The position numbers and the translations under genes are program-made. Positions 9,941-18,308 of a stretch of 64,000 bases of DNA are shown here, piece by piece. Each line of letters starts with the position of its first letter. Position 1 is the first letter of the stretch. Under the pieces are notes generated by a model, which was not told the DNA's origin, did not search any database, and was given only the letters and a program-made list of their open reading frames with translations. This DNA comes from Candidatus Sodalis pierantonius str. SOPE (GTDB lineage Bacteria; Pseudomonadota; Gammaproteobacteria; Enterobacterales; Enterobacteriaceae). The DNA is taken from NCBI RefSeq assembly GCF_000517405.1, contig NZ_CP006568.1, positions 1,922,001 through 1,986,000 of the forward strand. The letters are read 5' to 3'.

Positions 9941-10691
9941 TTAGTCTATTTTTCCTGTGCTGGCTACTCCTTGCTCTTTGCGTAGTGATTCGCCTTTAAG
10001 TTCCAGTCTATAGCTGGGGGTGTACTAACCGATCGAGTAACGCGTCAGCTGTAGTGGGGTTTTCTATCAGTCCATACCATTTTTTCACCGGCAGTTGACT
10101 GATCAGGATGCTGCTGCTTTTGTCGTAGCGATCTTCCATCACCTCCAACAGCATCGTTGCCTACATCGGACTTATTGATTCTAGGCCCACGTCGTCCAAG
10201 ATCAGTAACTCTATTTTTTCTAACTGCTTAAGCTGTTTTAGATAGGTCCCGTATACCTGACACTGGTGAAGATGGGCCAGCAACCGACCCACTCGCCAGT
10301 AACGCACGCTATATTGCTGCCGGCATGCCTGCTCACCAAGCGCACAACTGAGCCAGGTTTTGCCCGTACCTGTCGACCCCGTGGTGAGTATGCTTTTCTG
10401 ATATTTCAGATATTGTCCCCCTAGCAGATCTCGCATCTGTTCCGGTGTCACTCCTCGGCTAGGGATATAGCGGATATCTTCCGGTTTTGCCTGCAAGCGC
10501 ATTTGCGATTGCCGTCGCAGACGGCATATATGGTTGTTTTTTCTATGCAAATTTTCCGATTCTACCATCAGCGACAACCTCTCCTCGAACCCCAGCTCCC
10601 CATAACTCCCCGGGAGTTCGCGTTGCGTCTCCAACGCCTGGACCATTGCCGACAACTTCAGCTCTCGCAGAGCCATTAACAGTGTATCCAT
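9941..10691 (-). pseudogene. istB: istB of IS21 copy 1, amber stop
   Basis: Matches the 249-codon istB of the other copies, but CAG is TAG at 10163-10161 and an extra G lies near 10017. The P-loop reads GSTGTGKTW instead of GPTGTGKTW. Confidence 0.9.
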
Positions 10692-10702
10692 ATTTATTCT
10701 CC

Positions 10703-12193
10703 TTAGTGATAACTGTCCGGACCTCGGAGGTTTTCGTGAACCAGCATTGATACGCCGGCTCCGTCCTGGGTGACCTCACTTTCACGACTGTGTTTCAATA
10801 CGTTGGCTATGAAAGAGCGGTTAATGCACCCTTTCTCCAACGCCAGCGCGCAGGCCTTCTCCAGTCGCGTCGTCTCATAGCGCCGTTGCAGATTGAGTAG
10901 CCCCAGCACGGAGCGGTAAGCCTGCTCCGGATGGGCTTTGCTCTTTTGGATGGACTCGACCACTTTCAGTGTGCACACACCCACCGACAGCGCCCAACTG
11001 CACAGCCTTTCCGGCGTCCACTGACTCTGCCCCTTATGGTTAGCCGGCATGTGCGCCGCCTGAGTCGTGTGCCTATAGGCGTTATCGCTGCGAGGGTGCG
11101 TAGCCACGCAGACGCCCTTATGGTGGATTTGCACCAGCCGTTGGGTGGCGATGACGTCAACGCGCTCGCCAACCAGCGGATGCGGCACCGAGTACCAGTT
11201 TTTGCCGTAGTCTATGTGGTAATCAGGTCCCACTCGGGCAACGAGATACTCACTGTATTCCCATTGTGTGGGCGGTAGAGGCCCAAGAGCCGGTTTGTCC
11301 AGCTGCTCGAAGCGTTCAAGGCGACTTTGTCCGCCGTAATGACGCATCGGGCGCAGATTCAACTCATGATTGAGTTCTCGTATCACCTGGTTGAGTTCGG
11401 CCAGCGAGTAGAACCTACGTTTACGCAACCGGGCCAAAACCCAGCGTTCTACCAGCTGCACAGTTGATTCTGCCTTCGTCTTGTCTTTCGGTTTTCTCGG
11501 GCGCGCCGGTAGCACCACTGTCTCATAGTGATTTGCCAGCGCCTGGTAGCTCTGGTTCATGACCGGCTCATAGCGGTCAGGGGTGCTGACAGCGCTGCGC
11601 AGATTATCAGGTATCATCAGCTCCGGAACCCCACCCATGAAGTGCAGGCAGCGGCTATTGGCGTTGAGCCACGATGCCATGTCCTGGCCTTCGCAGGCTT
11701 CGATATACGCATAGCCTGACACGCCCATGGCAGCGACGAAGATAGCGACCTGGCGTACGCTACCGGTCGCAGGGTTGACGATAGGTACGGTGGGGCCACA
11801 GAAGTCGATGAAGAGCTTTTCGCCAGCCTTGTGCTCCATGCGCATGGAACGCCGCTGCTTTTTTTTCCAGTCACGGAACAGTACACAAAACTGTGAGTAA
11901 CCGAGGGCATCACCGCCCACGGCGGACTGATATTCCATCCAGAGCAGCTGCTTGGTCATGCCCTTGCGGCTTAACTCGGTATCGATATCAAGCCAGCTGG
12001 GTAATGTATTGATAACTTTTCCGGATTTGCCGGGATAGAGCAGGCGGTCGAGGTCGACGGGGGACAGTTCCGCCGGCAATGGCCAGACCAGGTTAACTAC
12101 CGTGAATCGGCCGAGGATATCGTGCACGGTAGTACAGCCTATGCCGAGCGCTGCTGCGATAGTGCGATTCGAGCGACGCTGCACGAATTTCAT
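10703..12193 (-). pseudogene. istA: istA of IS21 copy 1, 5' end removed by IS903
   Basis: A 496-codon frame starting at an internal Met. The normal first codons (MARKKKKARTEM...) lie beyond the nested IS903 at 13269-13319. It has an N-terminal HTH (RSNRTIAAALGIGCTTVHDIL) and an rve-type integrase core (LFIDFCGPTVPIV, GVPELMIPDNLRSAV). This is the only copy with five Cs, so the frame stays open, at the PAELSP site. Confidence 0.85.
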
Positions 12194-12203
12194 AACGTAA
12201 AAC

Positions 12204-13259
12204 CGCTGTGTTGAATAAATCCGAAATTTGTGACGACTTCCTCCCTATCAGGGCGATTGTTACATGATGCGGACGCTGTTTGGCATTCCTAACAGCGTGA
12301 TCCGGTTAAGCGCTTTGACCATTGCCATAGCCTCACCTACCTGCGCGTCATAGTCATGCAGACTCAGATGACCACCCAAAAGTGTTTTAAACCGGAACAT
12401 GGCCGTTTCAGCCAGTGAACGCCGGTGATAACCTACTTTCTTTTTCCAGGTATCGTTATTGCCGCTCAGATGCTGATTTGCCACCGCATGGTTACGCTCA
12501 TGGTATCGAGCTGGCCAATATTGCGCACCACTTCGCGGTGAGATAAGCGGCTTTATTTTTTTCCTCAGCAGAGCATCATGACAGTAACGCGTATCGTAAG
12601 CACTGTCAGCCGACGCTTCCCTGATTTTCCGGTGGGTTTGGTTAATCAGCCCGGGCAGCGCCTGCGCATCTGTCGTACCGCTTAGCGATAAATCGGCACA
12701 GATAATTTCATGTGTCGCGCTATCTACTGCCAGATGAAGCTTGCGCCATACTCTGCGCCTCTCAGCCCCATGCTGCCTGACTTTCCATTCGCCTTCGCCG
12801 AAGATTTTCAGGCCGGTGCCATCGATGACCAGGTGTGAGATTTCGCCGCGGGTTGGCGTTTTTATGCTGATGTCGACGGTTTTTGCTCGCCGGCTGACCA
12901 GAGAGTAATCTGGGCAGCGCAGCGACAGCCCCATCAGTTTAAAAATCGCGTCAACGAAACCCTGTAACGCCCGGAGCGAAAGGTTAAACACGCGCTTTAT
13001 CATCAGAACCGTGGTAATGGCCATATCGGTGTAGTGAAGCGGCCGGCCACGATGTTCAGGTGGTGTACTCTCAGTCCATGCAGCAATGGCTGACTCATCA
13101 AGCCATACTGTCAGGTTCCCCCGCTGCCTGAGCGCATTGTTGTATGCGGGCCAGTTGGTGATTTTAAACTTTTGCTTTGCCATGGGGACCTGATGTTGAA
13201 ACGAATGTAGTGAATCAGAGCCGCCAGTCACCTAAAAGTTCGATTTATTCAACAAAGCC
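12204..13259 (-). mobile_element. IS903-type element, copy 2, nested in istA
   Basis: 1056 bp including one extra A in the leader. Flanked by near-identical 9-mers ACGTAAAAC / ACGTAACAC (one mismatch), consistent with a 9-bp target duplication within the IS21 istA start region. Confidence 0.9.
12260..13183 (-). CDS. IS903-type transposase, copy 2
   Basis: 307 codons, complete DDE set, start at the conserved MAKQKFK. A 16-codon upstream extension exists only because of the extra A in the leader and is not used in other copies. Confidence 0.9.
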   Translation of the reverse strand: MAKQKFKITNWPAYNNALRQRGNLTVWLDESAIAAWTESTPPEHRGRPLHYTDMAITTVLMIKRVFNLSLRALQGFVDAIFKLMGLSLRCPDYSLVSRRAKTVDISIKTPTRGEISHLVIDGTGLKIFGEGEWKVRQHGAERRRVWRKLHLAVDSATHEIICADLSLSGTTDAQALPGLINQTHRKIREASADSAYDTRYCHDALLRKKIKPLISPRSGAQYWPARYHERNHAVANQHLSGNNDTWKKKVGYHRRSLAETAMFRFKTLLGGHLSLHDYDAQVGEAMAMVKALNRITLLGMPNSVRIM

Positions 13260-13331
13260 ACGTAACACATTAATATAGATGCACATTTCCGTTCTCGCTT
13301 TCTTCTTTTTACGTGCCATGCCCCCGAAAGC

Positions 13332-14386
13332 CGCTTTGTTGAATAAATCCGAAATTTGTGACGACTTCCTCCCTATCAGGGCGATTGTTACATGATGCGG
13401 ACGCTGTTTGGCATTCCTAACAACGTGATCCGGTTAAGCGCTTTGACCATTGCCATAGCCTCACCTACCTGCGCGTCATAGTCATGCAGACTCAGATGAC
13501 CACCCAGAAGTATTTTAAACCGGAACATGGCCGTTTCAGCCAGTGAACGCCGGTGATAACCTACTTTCTTTTTCCAGGTATCGTTATTGCCGCTCAGATG
13601 CTGATTTGCCACCGCATGGTTACGCTCATGGTATCGAGCTGGCCAATATTGCGCACCACTTCGCGGTGGGATAAGCGGCTTTATTTTTTTCCTCAGCAGA
13701 GCATCATGACAGTAACGCGTATCGTAAGCACTGTCAGCCGACGCTTCCCTGATTTTCCGGTGGGTTTGGTTAATCAGCCCGGGCAGCGCCTGCGCATCTG
13801 TCGTACCGCTTAGCGATAAATCGGCACAGATAATTTCATGTGTCGCGCTATCTACTGCCAGATGAAGCTTGCGCCATACTCTGCGCCTCTCAGCCCCATG
13901 CTGCCTGACTTTCCATTCGCCTTCGCCGAAGATTTTCAGGCCGGTGCCATCGATGACCAGGTGTGAGATTTCGCCGCGGGTTGGCGTTTTTATGCTGATG
14001 TCGACGGTTTTTGCTCGCCGGCTGACCAGAGAGTAATCTGGGCAGCGCAGCGACAGCCCCATCAGTTTAAAAATCGAGTCAACGAAACCCTGTAACGCCC
14101 GGAGCGAAAGGTTAAACACGCGCTTTATCATCAGAACCGTGGTAATGGCCATATCGGTGTAGTGAAGCGGCCGGCCACGATGTTCAGGTGGTGTACTCTC
14201 AGTCCATGCAGCAATGGCTGACTCATCAAGCCATACTGTCAGGTCCCCCCGCTGCCTGAGCGCATTGTTATATGCGGGCCAGTTGGTGATTTTAAACTTT
14301 TGCTTTGCCATGGGGACCTGATGTTGAAACGAATGTAGTGATCAGAGCCGCCAGTCACCTAAAAGTTCGATTTATTCAACAAAGCC
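13332..14386 (-). mobile_element. IS903-type element, copy 3, nested in IS21 left end
   Basis: 1055 bp with a perfect 9-bp target duplication CCCGAAAGC (13323-13331 and 14387-14395). Confidence 0.95.
13388..14311 (-). CDS. IS903-type transposase, copy 3
   Basis: 307 codons, intact, catalytic residues present. It differs from neighbouring copies by single substitutions (FKILLGG for FKTLLGG). Confidence 0.9.
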   Translation of the reverse strand: MAKQKFKITNWPAYNNALRQRGDLTVWLDESAIAAWTESTPPEHRGRPLHYTDMAITTVLMIKRVFNLSLRALQGFVDSIFKLMGLSLRCPDYSLVSRRAKTVDISIKTPTRGEISHLVIDGTGLKIFGEGEWKVRQHGAERRRVWRKLHLAVDSATHEIICADLSLSGTTDAQALPGLINQTHRKIREASADSAYDTRYCHDALLRKKIKPLIPPRSGAQYWPARYHERNHAVANQHLSGNNDTWKKKVGYHRRSLAETAMFRFKILLGGHLSLHDYDAQVGEAMAMVKALNRITLLGMPNSVRIM

Positions 14387-14546
14387 CCCGAAAGCTAAAA
14401 GTCTCCAGAGTATGGCGGAACAGAAGATGAGCGATCGGACAGAATCGGAATCGCTGATCGGGCGACCGGAATCAGTGATCGGATGAAATCAGAATTAGTG
14501 ATCGGGTGAAATCGGAATCAGTGATCGGATGTGACCGGAACCAGCA

Positions 14547-14583
14547 CGATTAGCGCCTGAATTAATTTATTGGCATAGCTCAT
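14547..14583 (-). pseudogene. 5' part of the 41-codon phage gene split by IS21 copy 1
   Basis: Starts at ATG 14583, overlapping the TGA of the upstream gene. Encodes MSYANKLIQALI before the IS21 end. See the partner at 9727-9820. Confidence 0.75.
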
Positions 14584-14723
14584 AGAGGATTGCCTTCCTG
14601 CCGGAGAATATCGATAAGTTTCCTGCATCCATTCCTCAGCCATTTTATGATTTTATCCAATTGGGTTTCTTCCGGGTGATAGCTCCCCATGAGGGCAGCA
14701 TTACCCGCGAATGCGTAATTCAT
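14580..14723 (-). CDS. Small phage early protein, 47 aa
   Basis: MNYAFAGNAALMGSY start, then a basic amphipathic C-terminal half (IIKWLRNGCRKLIDILRQEG). GGAGCACC lies just upstream. Stop and next start overlap as ATGA. It has the look of a lambdoid early-operon protein. Function unknown. Confidence 0.6.
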   Translation of the reverse strand: MNYAFAGNAALMGSYHPEETQLDKIIKWLRNGCRKLIDILRQEGNPL

Positions 14724-14738
14724 GGGGTGCTCCTGTTA

Positions 14739-14948
14739 TTATATTGTTATTTGTGTATTGTATGTTGCGTGACTCATGGTTTTCCAACTCTGACCGTTAT
14801 CTTTCGATAACATACGCCAGCAAAGGGAAAGCCGTATTGATAAATAGTCTGTTCGTCGGATACGTCTCGCGTGGATAAGACCTTCACGGTACAGGCGTTC
14901 AAATCGCTTCGCCCGCTCTCTTACCCCGATGGATATTTTAGGTTTCAT
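14739..14948 (-). CDS. Small basic phage protein, 69 aa
   Basis: The start MKPKISIGVRERAKRF is chosen because its ATG overlaps the end of the upstream membrane-protein gene (4-codon overlap). It is very basic, with many Arg in residues 10-45, which fits nucleic-acid binding, but no family is recognised. Confidence 0.55.
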   Translation of the reverse strand: MKPKISIGVRERAKRFERLYREGLIHARRIRRTDYLSIRLSLCWRMLSKDNGQSWKTMSHATYNTQITI

Positions 14949-15195
14949 GCTCTTTCTCCAGTTTACTGAGAATCTTCTGTAATGTTTCGGCCTGTACAAA
15001 TTGCACAGCAATACATTCAAACGTCAGCCTGACGCCGAGCAGTGTCAGTAATGCCAATATACCGTCGGTGACTTGCATATAGGGCGCGGCTGTACCGCTG
15101 AACGATGCAAGGGCCAGCACCAGACAAGCAATGCATGAAATAATGAACAGCGTGTTGATAATCTTCAGTGTCCAGAATGTTTTAAACATGGGCAT
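14938..15195 (-). CDS. Small phage membrane protein, two TM segments, 85 aa
   Basis: Two hydrophobic segments are clear: residues about 11-32 (IINTLFIISCIACLVLALAS) and about 43-60 (DGILALLTLLGVRLTF). A charged C-terminus (KILSKLEKEHET) follows. The start overlaps the upstream gene's end. It may be an early membrane protein such as an exclusion or lysis-inhibition factor. No homologue recognised. Confidence 0.55.
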   Translation of the reverse strand: MPMFKTFWTLKIINTLFIISCIACLVLALASFSGTAAPYMQVTDGILALLTLLGVRLTFECIAVQFVQAETLQKILSKLEKEHET

Positions 15196-15379
15196 GCTCC
15201 ATTATTGCGTCGATAAGCTCCTGGGCATCTACGGTAAATCGTTCCAGGGTTTTACAACCTCCAACTTTAGCCCCGGCCACTCTGCATCCGACATCGTCAT
15301 CAGAAACGAGCAGAGAAAAACCACCTTCCTGATTGTGACTTATTTCTATGTGAACTTTCTTACCACGGAAATTATTCAT
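15182..15379 (-). CDS. Small phage protein, 65 aa
   Basis: Starts at ATG 15377-15379 with AGGAGG 8-10 bases upstream. The product (MNNFRGKKVHIEISHNQEGG, then LLVSDDDVGCRVAGAKVGGC) looks like a small soluble beta-rich domain. Unrecognised. The 170 bases upstream of it (15383-15553) hold no clear gene on this strand. Confidence 0.6.
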   Translation of the reverse strand: MNNFRGKKVHIEISHNQEGGFSLLVSDDDVGCRVAGAKVGGCKTLERFTVDAQELIDAIMEHAHV

Positions 15380-15553
15380 CAATACTTACCTCCTGCGGGC
15401 ATGGACGCTGCTGCAATGGTTCCTGCTGGCGGGCATCCTGAGTTTAATGTTTAAATATGTTATTCCGAAACTGCGGGGCGGCTGACGTACATCCTCGTCA
15501 ACTTGTTCCCTTCCTGGTGTGCAGATGCTTCCAGTGCAAAACTGAACCAGAGG

Positions 15554-16210
15554 TTAATCATCGGCCTCTTCAAACTCGCCGTTTGCATTAAGCACATAGC
15601 AGGTATCCGGTTTCACGCCGTTATCACCCACCCTGCTGGCGCGGATGTGGATAATGTTGCCCTCACTATTGCGATAGCACAGTACAATTGCGCCGCCCTC
15701 AGCGGCTTTGGCCTTACCCTGCGCGCCGAGAGACGCGGCAACCGATCCGAAGCCGCTAACGCCTGCGGCTGACTGGTCGCCCGCATTGGTGGCGACGGAC
15801 TGGTAGCCGGTGTTGGTGGCAACTGACCCGTCGCCAGTGTTGATAGCGGCTGACCCGCGGCCTGCAATGATCGTCTGTTCTGCGGACTTATCAATTTTAC
15901 TTGCTATGCACTCGACGGCGCGGCCAACCATTTGGTGGAGGGACAGTTCCTTCTTAATGGTAATTGTGCTACTGGTGAGTTTGCCGCTTCCCGCTTCATG
16001 GGCGATATCGCCGGATACCTCAACCTCGGCAAAACGATGGTTTGCTGGCTCGTAGTAGCAGAAGACATCGAGCGGATATTCGCAGGCATGGAAACCTGAA
16101 CTACAGATTTCTACCGCGCCCTCGTGCAGGTAGGTTTTCCCGATCTCGAACTGATAATCACGGCAAGTCATATCGGCGTTAAAGCCTTTGTAGGCGGTGA
16201 TTTTGGTCAT
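15554..16210 (-). CDS. DUF7666-like phage protein with YadA-type degenerate repeats
   Basis: 218 residues, start at MTKITAYKGFN (ATG 16208-16210); the longer frame overlaps the antirepressor gene. The N-terminal 110 residues carry the MTCRDYQFEIGKTY and CSSGFHACEYPLDVFCYY motifs of the DUF7666 phage domain. Residues about 120-175 hold repeats of the form GSxAxNTGxxSVAtNxG, like the left-handed beta-roll of trimeric autotransporter heads. A C-terminal IHIRASRVGDNGVKPDTCY segment follows. It has no signal peptide, so it is probably cytoplasmic. Role in phage biology unknown. Confidence 0.7.
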   Translation of the reverse strand: MTKITAYKGFNADMTCRDYQFEIGKTYLHEGAVEICSSGFHACEYPLDVFCYYEPANHRFAEVEVSGDIAHEAGSGKLTSSTITIKKELSLHQMVGRAVECIASKIDKSAEQTIIAGRGSAAINTGDGSVATNTGYQSVATNAGDQSAAGVSGFGSVAASLGAQGKAKAAEGGAIVLCYRNSEGNIIHIRASRVGDNGVKPDTCYVLNANGEFEEADD

Positions 16211-16221
16211 GGTGTTTATCC

Positions 16222-16974
16222 TTATGCAGCCTGAAGATATTTGTCGTGGGTGAATTCGCCGTTCCAGTCTTTCTTCATCGGAAGCTCGCCTTTCAGATAG
16301 TGGCGATAAAGCCATTTAGCACCGTCTTGTAACAGAATGACTTCATATAATTGCATGTCGCCTTTATATGATTTGATGGTATATGGTGATTCAGTGAAAT
16401 ATTTATCACGTGCGTGAGCTTTCACGCGCCATATATGGGACTTGTTCGTGTCTTTTTGCGCGTCGTAGAGAAAATTACGTTCGGCCAAAAACAGGCTGAC
16501 ACGGTTGATATTCACGCCGTTGAGTTGCTTGCAGAACTTGACCGGCGTCATTCCTGTTTGAAATAAGTTTTGTAAGCAATGAATCTCTTCTTCTTGCTTC
16601 TTGTTGACCAATGCCAGATGTTGTTTTTCCTCTGCAAGTTCGGCAGCGAGGCGCAGTGCATCGGGGTATGTTTGCGGAATAGCTGGCTTCTTGGCTTGTT
16701 CCTCCAGTTCACGCCAGCGCTTGACAACTTTATGGCGAAGCTCAATGCTGTATCCCATGACGAGTGTCATCGTTAAGTCCTGGTCAAGCAAAAACTCCTG
16801 ATAGACGCGTCCTTTGCTGTCTTTGTAATCAGCCGAAAAGTCGGCCGATTGAATATTGAGCGCCTCGAACATTTTGCGGCAGTCCTCCAGCACGTGTTTA
16901 TGCTGCTTTTCGGTCAACTCCGCAATTTCGCGGCTGGACATGGTTAATGTTTGTGCAATGGTTAAATTTTGCAT
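16222..16974 (-). CDS. Phage antirepressor / Rha-family regulator with KilAC domain
   Basis: 250 residues. Residues about 10-95 fit the Rha domain (MSSREIAELTEKQHKHVLEDCRKM; YQEFLLDQDLTMTLVMGYS), and a coiled linker AAELAEEKQHLALVNKKQEEE follows. The C-terminal about 110 residues fit the KilA-C/ANT domain (MTPVKFCKQLNGVNINRVSLFLAERNFLY). Proteins of this build act as antirepressors or interfere with host growth when expressed from early phage promoters. It appears intact and lies in the leftward operon. Confidence 0.8.
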   Translation of the reverse strand: MQNLTIAQTLTMSSREIAELTEKQHKHVLEDCRKMFEALNIQSADFSADYKDSKGRVYQEFLLDQDLTMTLVMGYSIELRHKVVKRWRELEEQAKKPAIPQTYPDALRLAAELAEEKQHLALVNKKQEEEIHCLQNLFQTGMTPVKFCKQLNGVNINRVSLFLAERNFLYDAQKDTNKSHIWRVKAHARDKYFTESPYTIKSYKGDMQLYEVILLQDGAKWLYRHYLKGELPMKKDWNGEFTHDKYLQAA

Positions 16975-17099
16975 GCAGATATACCTCGTTGGTTAAAACG
17001 ATAATGGAACCCCGGCACGATACCGGGGCAGGATGAGTGATTAGTGGCGTTGCAGGAACTGGCTAACGTTCGCCTGTTGCCATTTTTCGAGCGCGTGGG

Positions 17100-17384
17100 T
17101 TATCCTTGTTTCTTATTTTTTACGGTGCCGCCAGTTAAGGCAAAAAACACCAGCCGGACCTGAAAGACAGAAAACAGATTATTTAAAGAGTAAAGGTTAA
17201 ATTTGCTTTTTATTGCATCAAGCATCTTTTCAACTGTTACGTAAGCAACATCACGCGCTGCTGCAATCTCTTTTTTGGATAGGCCAAGAGAAAAGAGCAT
17301 TGCTGTTTCAAGCTGCTCTATCGTGGTCAGCTCAGGGAAAACATCACGGAATTTCTCTACTTGCTTTACGTCGAAGGACTTCAT
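17100..17384 (-). CDS. LuxR-type HTH phage regulator, 94 aa
   Basis: A single helix-turn-helix unit: LSKKEIAAARDVAYVTVEKMLDAIKSKFN at residues 35-65, with the pattern of the LuxR C-terminal DNA-binding domain. There is no receiver or ligand domain. The ATG overlaps the upstream stop (ATGA). Small stand-alone HTH proteins of this type occur in enterobacterial prophages and may repress or activate host genes. Confidence 0.65.
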   Translation of the reverse strand: MKSFDVKQVEKFRDVFPELTTIEQLETAMLFSLGLSKKEIAAARDVAYVTVEKMLDAIKSKFNLYSLNNLFSVFQVRLVFFALTGGTVKNKKQG

Positions 17385-17521
17385 GCTGCACCCTCAACTT
17401 TCAGTAGGTGGATACGCTGACGCGGGGTCAGATGCTTCGAGGCGAATGCAAAATGAACAATCTCGCTGTGGGTGAACGGTTGCACTTTCAATGCGCGTGC
17501 GGGCGCTGTACTCTTTTTCAT
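17381..17521 (-). CDS. Small basic phage protein, 46 aa
   Basis: A frame too short for most gene callers: MKKSTAPARALKVQPF, then HLTPRQRIHLLKVEGAA. The stop overlaps the next gene's ATG as ATGA, which is the main argument that it is real. No known family. The 207 bases upstream (17522-17728) show no gene I can support. Confidence 0.5.
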   Translation of the reverse strand: MKKSTAPARALKVQPFTHSEIVHFAFASKHLTPRQRIHLLKVEGAA

Positions 17522-17728
17522 AGCTCAAATCCTATGTTAGTAGGTTTTGGGTTAGGTGTCTGTTGGGATGTGTGGTCCCTTCAGGCACCGCCAGTTTTGT
17601 TGTATTTCACTTCTTGCGGGCTGCACAAAATCGCTGTAGCCCTTGTGGAATGCGGGCTCTTCTGCTCGCAAGCTCCATTACGCCGACGTCAAAAGCTTTA
17701 TGAATGCCTCACGCATTTTTGCTGTGAG

Positions 17729-17872
17729 CTACCAACGGGCAGTGGTAACGCCCATTTCCGTGGGTTTCAGGATGATTCCGCCTCTCTCGCCAGAGTAGAC
17801 CTCAAGGCCGGTGATACGCGGCTCCCAATGTTCAATACCATTAGGCACGATAAGCGTTTGGTTATAGTTCAT
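17729..17872 (-). CDS. Small phage protein, 47 aa
   Basis: MNYNQTLIVPNGIEHWEPR, then GLEVYSGERGGIILKPTEMG. AAGGAG lies 8-9 bases before the ATG. Compositionally a normal soluble protein. Unrecognised. The opposite-strand long frame here is Cys-rich and looks like a shadow. Confidence 0.5.
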   Translation of the reverse strand: MNYNQTLIVPNGIEHWEPRITGLEVYSGERGGIILKPTEMGVTTARW

Positions 17873-17936
17873 GGAGGTAACTCCTTCCGTTGATGTGGTG
17901 GATACGCTACACTTGGCCTAAACAGGAGGATTACCC

Positions 17937-18287
17937 ATGGGCCAAGTTGCATTTGATACTTTGCAGGCGTCAGAAGAGCTTCAAACCGCCGGACTTACCA
18001 GTGAGCAAGCCAAGGCGATTTTGCTCGTTGTACGCAAGTCTCACGAGGTGGCGGATGTGGCTACGAAGCGTGACCTTGAGGATATGCACAAAGATTTAAC
18101 GGTTCAGATAACCGATGTTCGTAAAGATATGGACGCTCGCTTCGAGAAGACTGAAGCTCAGATCGCCTTACTCCGTAAGGATGTTGAACATACTGCGAAT
18201 GGGTTACTGATAAAACTGAGTGCTGTGATGCTTGCTATCGCCGGTCTGGCATCAACCATTGTCACTGTGGTCATTAAGCTGCTTTGA
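17937..18287 (+). CDS. DUF1640-like coiled-coil protein with C-terminal TM anchor
   Basis: 116 residues. FDTLQASEELQTAGLTSEQAKAI is the typical DUF1640 start, then a long heptad region (about 35-85: ATKRDLEDMHKDL, DVRKDMDARFEKTEAQ) and one TM helix at the C-terminus (KLSAVMLAIAGLASTIVTVVI). AGGAGG precedes the ATG. It is on the opposite strand to the surrounding leftward early operon and ends tail-to-tail with it (stops about 4 bases apart), so it is probably a separately expressed moron. Family function in bacteria is unknown to me. Confidence 0.75.
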   Translation: MGQVAFDTLQASEELQTAGLTSEQAKAILLVVRKSHEVADVATKRDLEDMHKDLTVQITDVRKDMDARFEKTEAQIALLRKDVEHTANGLLIKLSAVMLAIAGLASTIVTVVIKLL

Positions 18288-18308
18288 TTTTCAGCAACAT
18301 ACCTCCTG

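Larger units (their letters stand above)
9821..14546 (-). mobile_element. IS21-family element, copy 1, carrying two nested IS903 copies
   Basis: The ends are TGCAGATTCCG (9821) and ...CCGGAACCAGCA (14546). Both ends carry several CCGATCA-type sub-repeats, the multiple-terminal-repeat layout of IS21 elements. A 5-bp direct repeat CGATT flanks it (9816-9820, 14547-14551). Subtracting the two IS903 copies leaves about 2.6 kb. Confidence 0.9.

Noticed and set aside
14396..14546. Regularly repeated GTGATCGGA/T units looked at first like a CRISPR-like array
   Set aside because: The same series occurs at every IS21 left end (also 30650-30803, 42020-42171, 58660-58790); these are IS21 terminal repeats.
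17010..17028. CCCCGG...CCGGGG hairpin between phage genes
   Set aside because: No T-run on the transcribed strand; too weak to call a terminator.
17408..17893. 161-codon plus-strand frame
   Set aside because: Cys/Trp-rich, shadow-like composition; small minus-strand genes with ribosome sites and coupled starts explain the same DNA.
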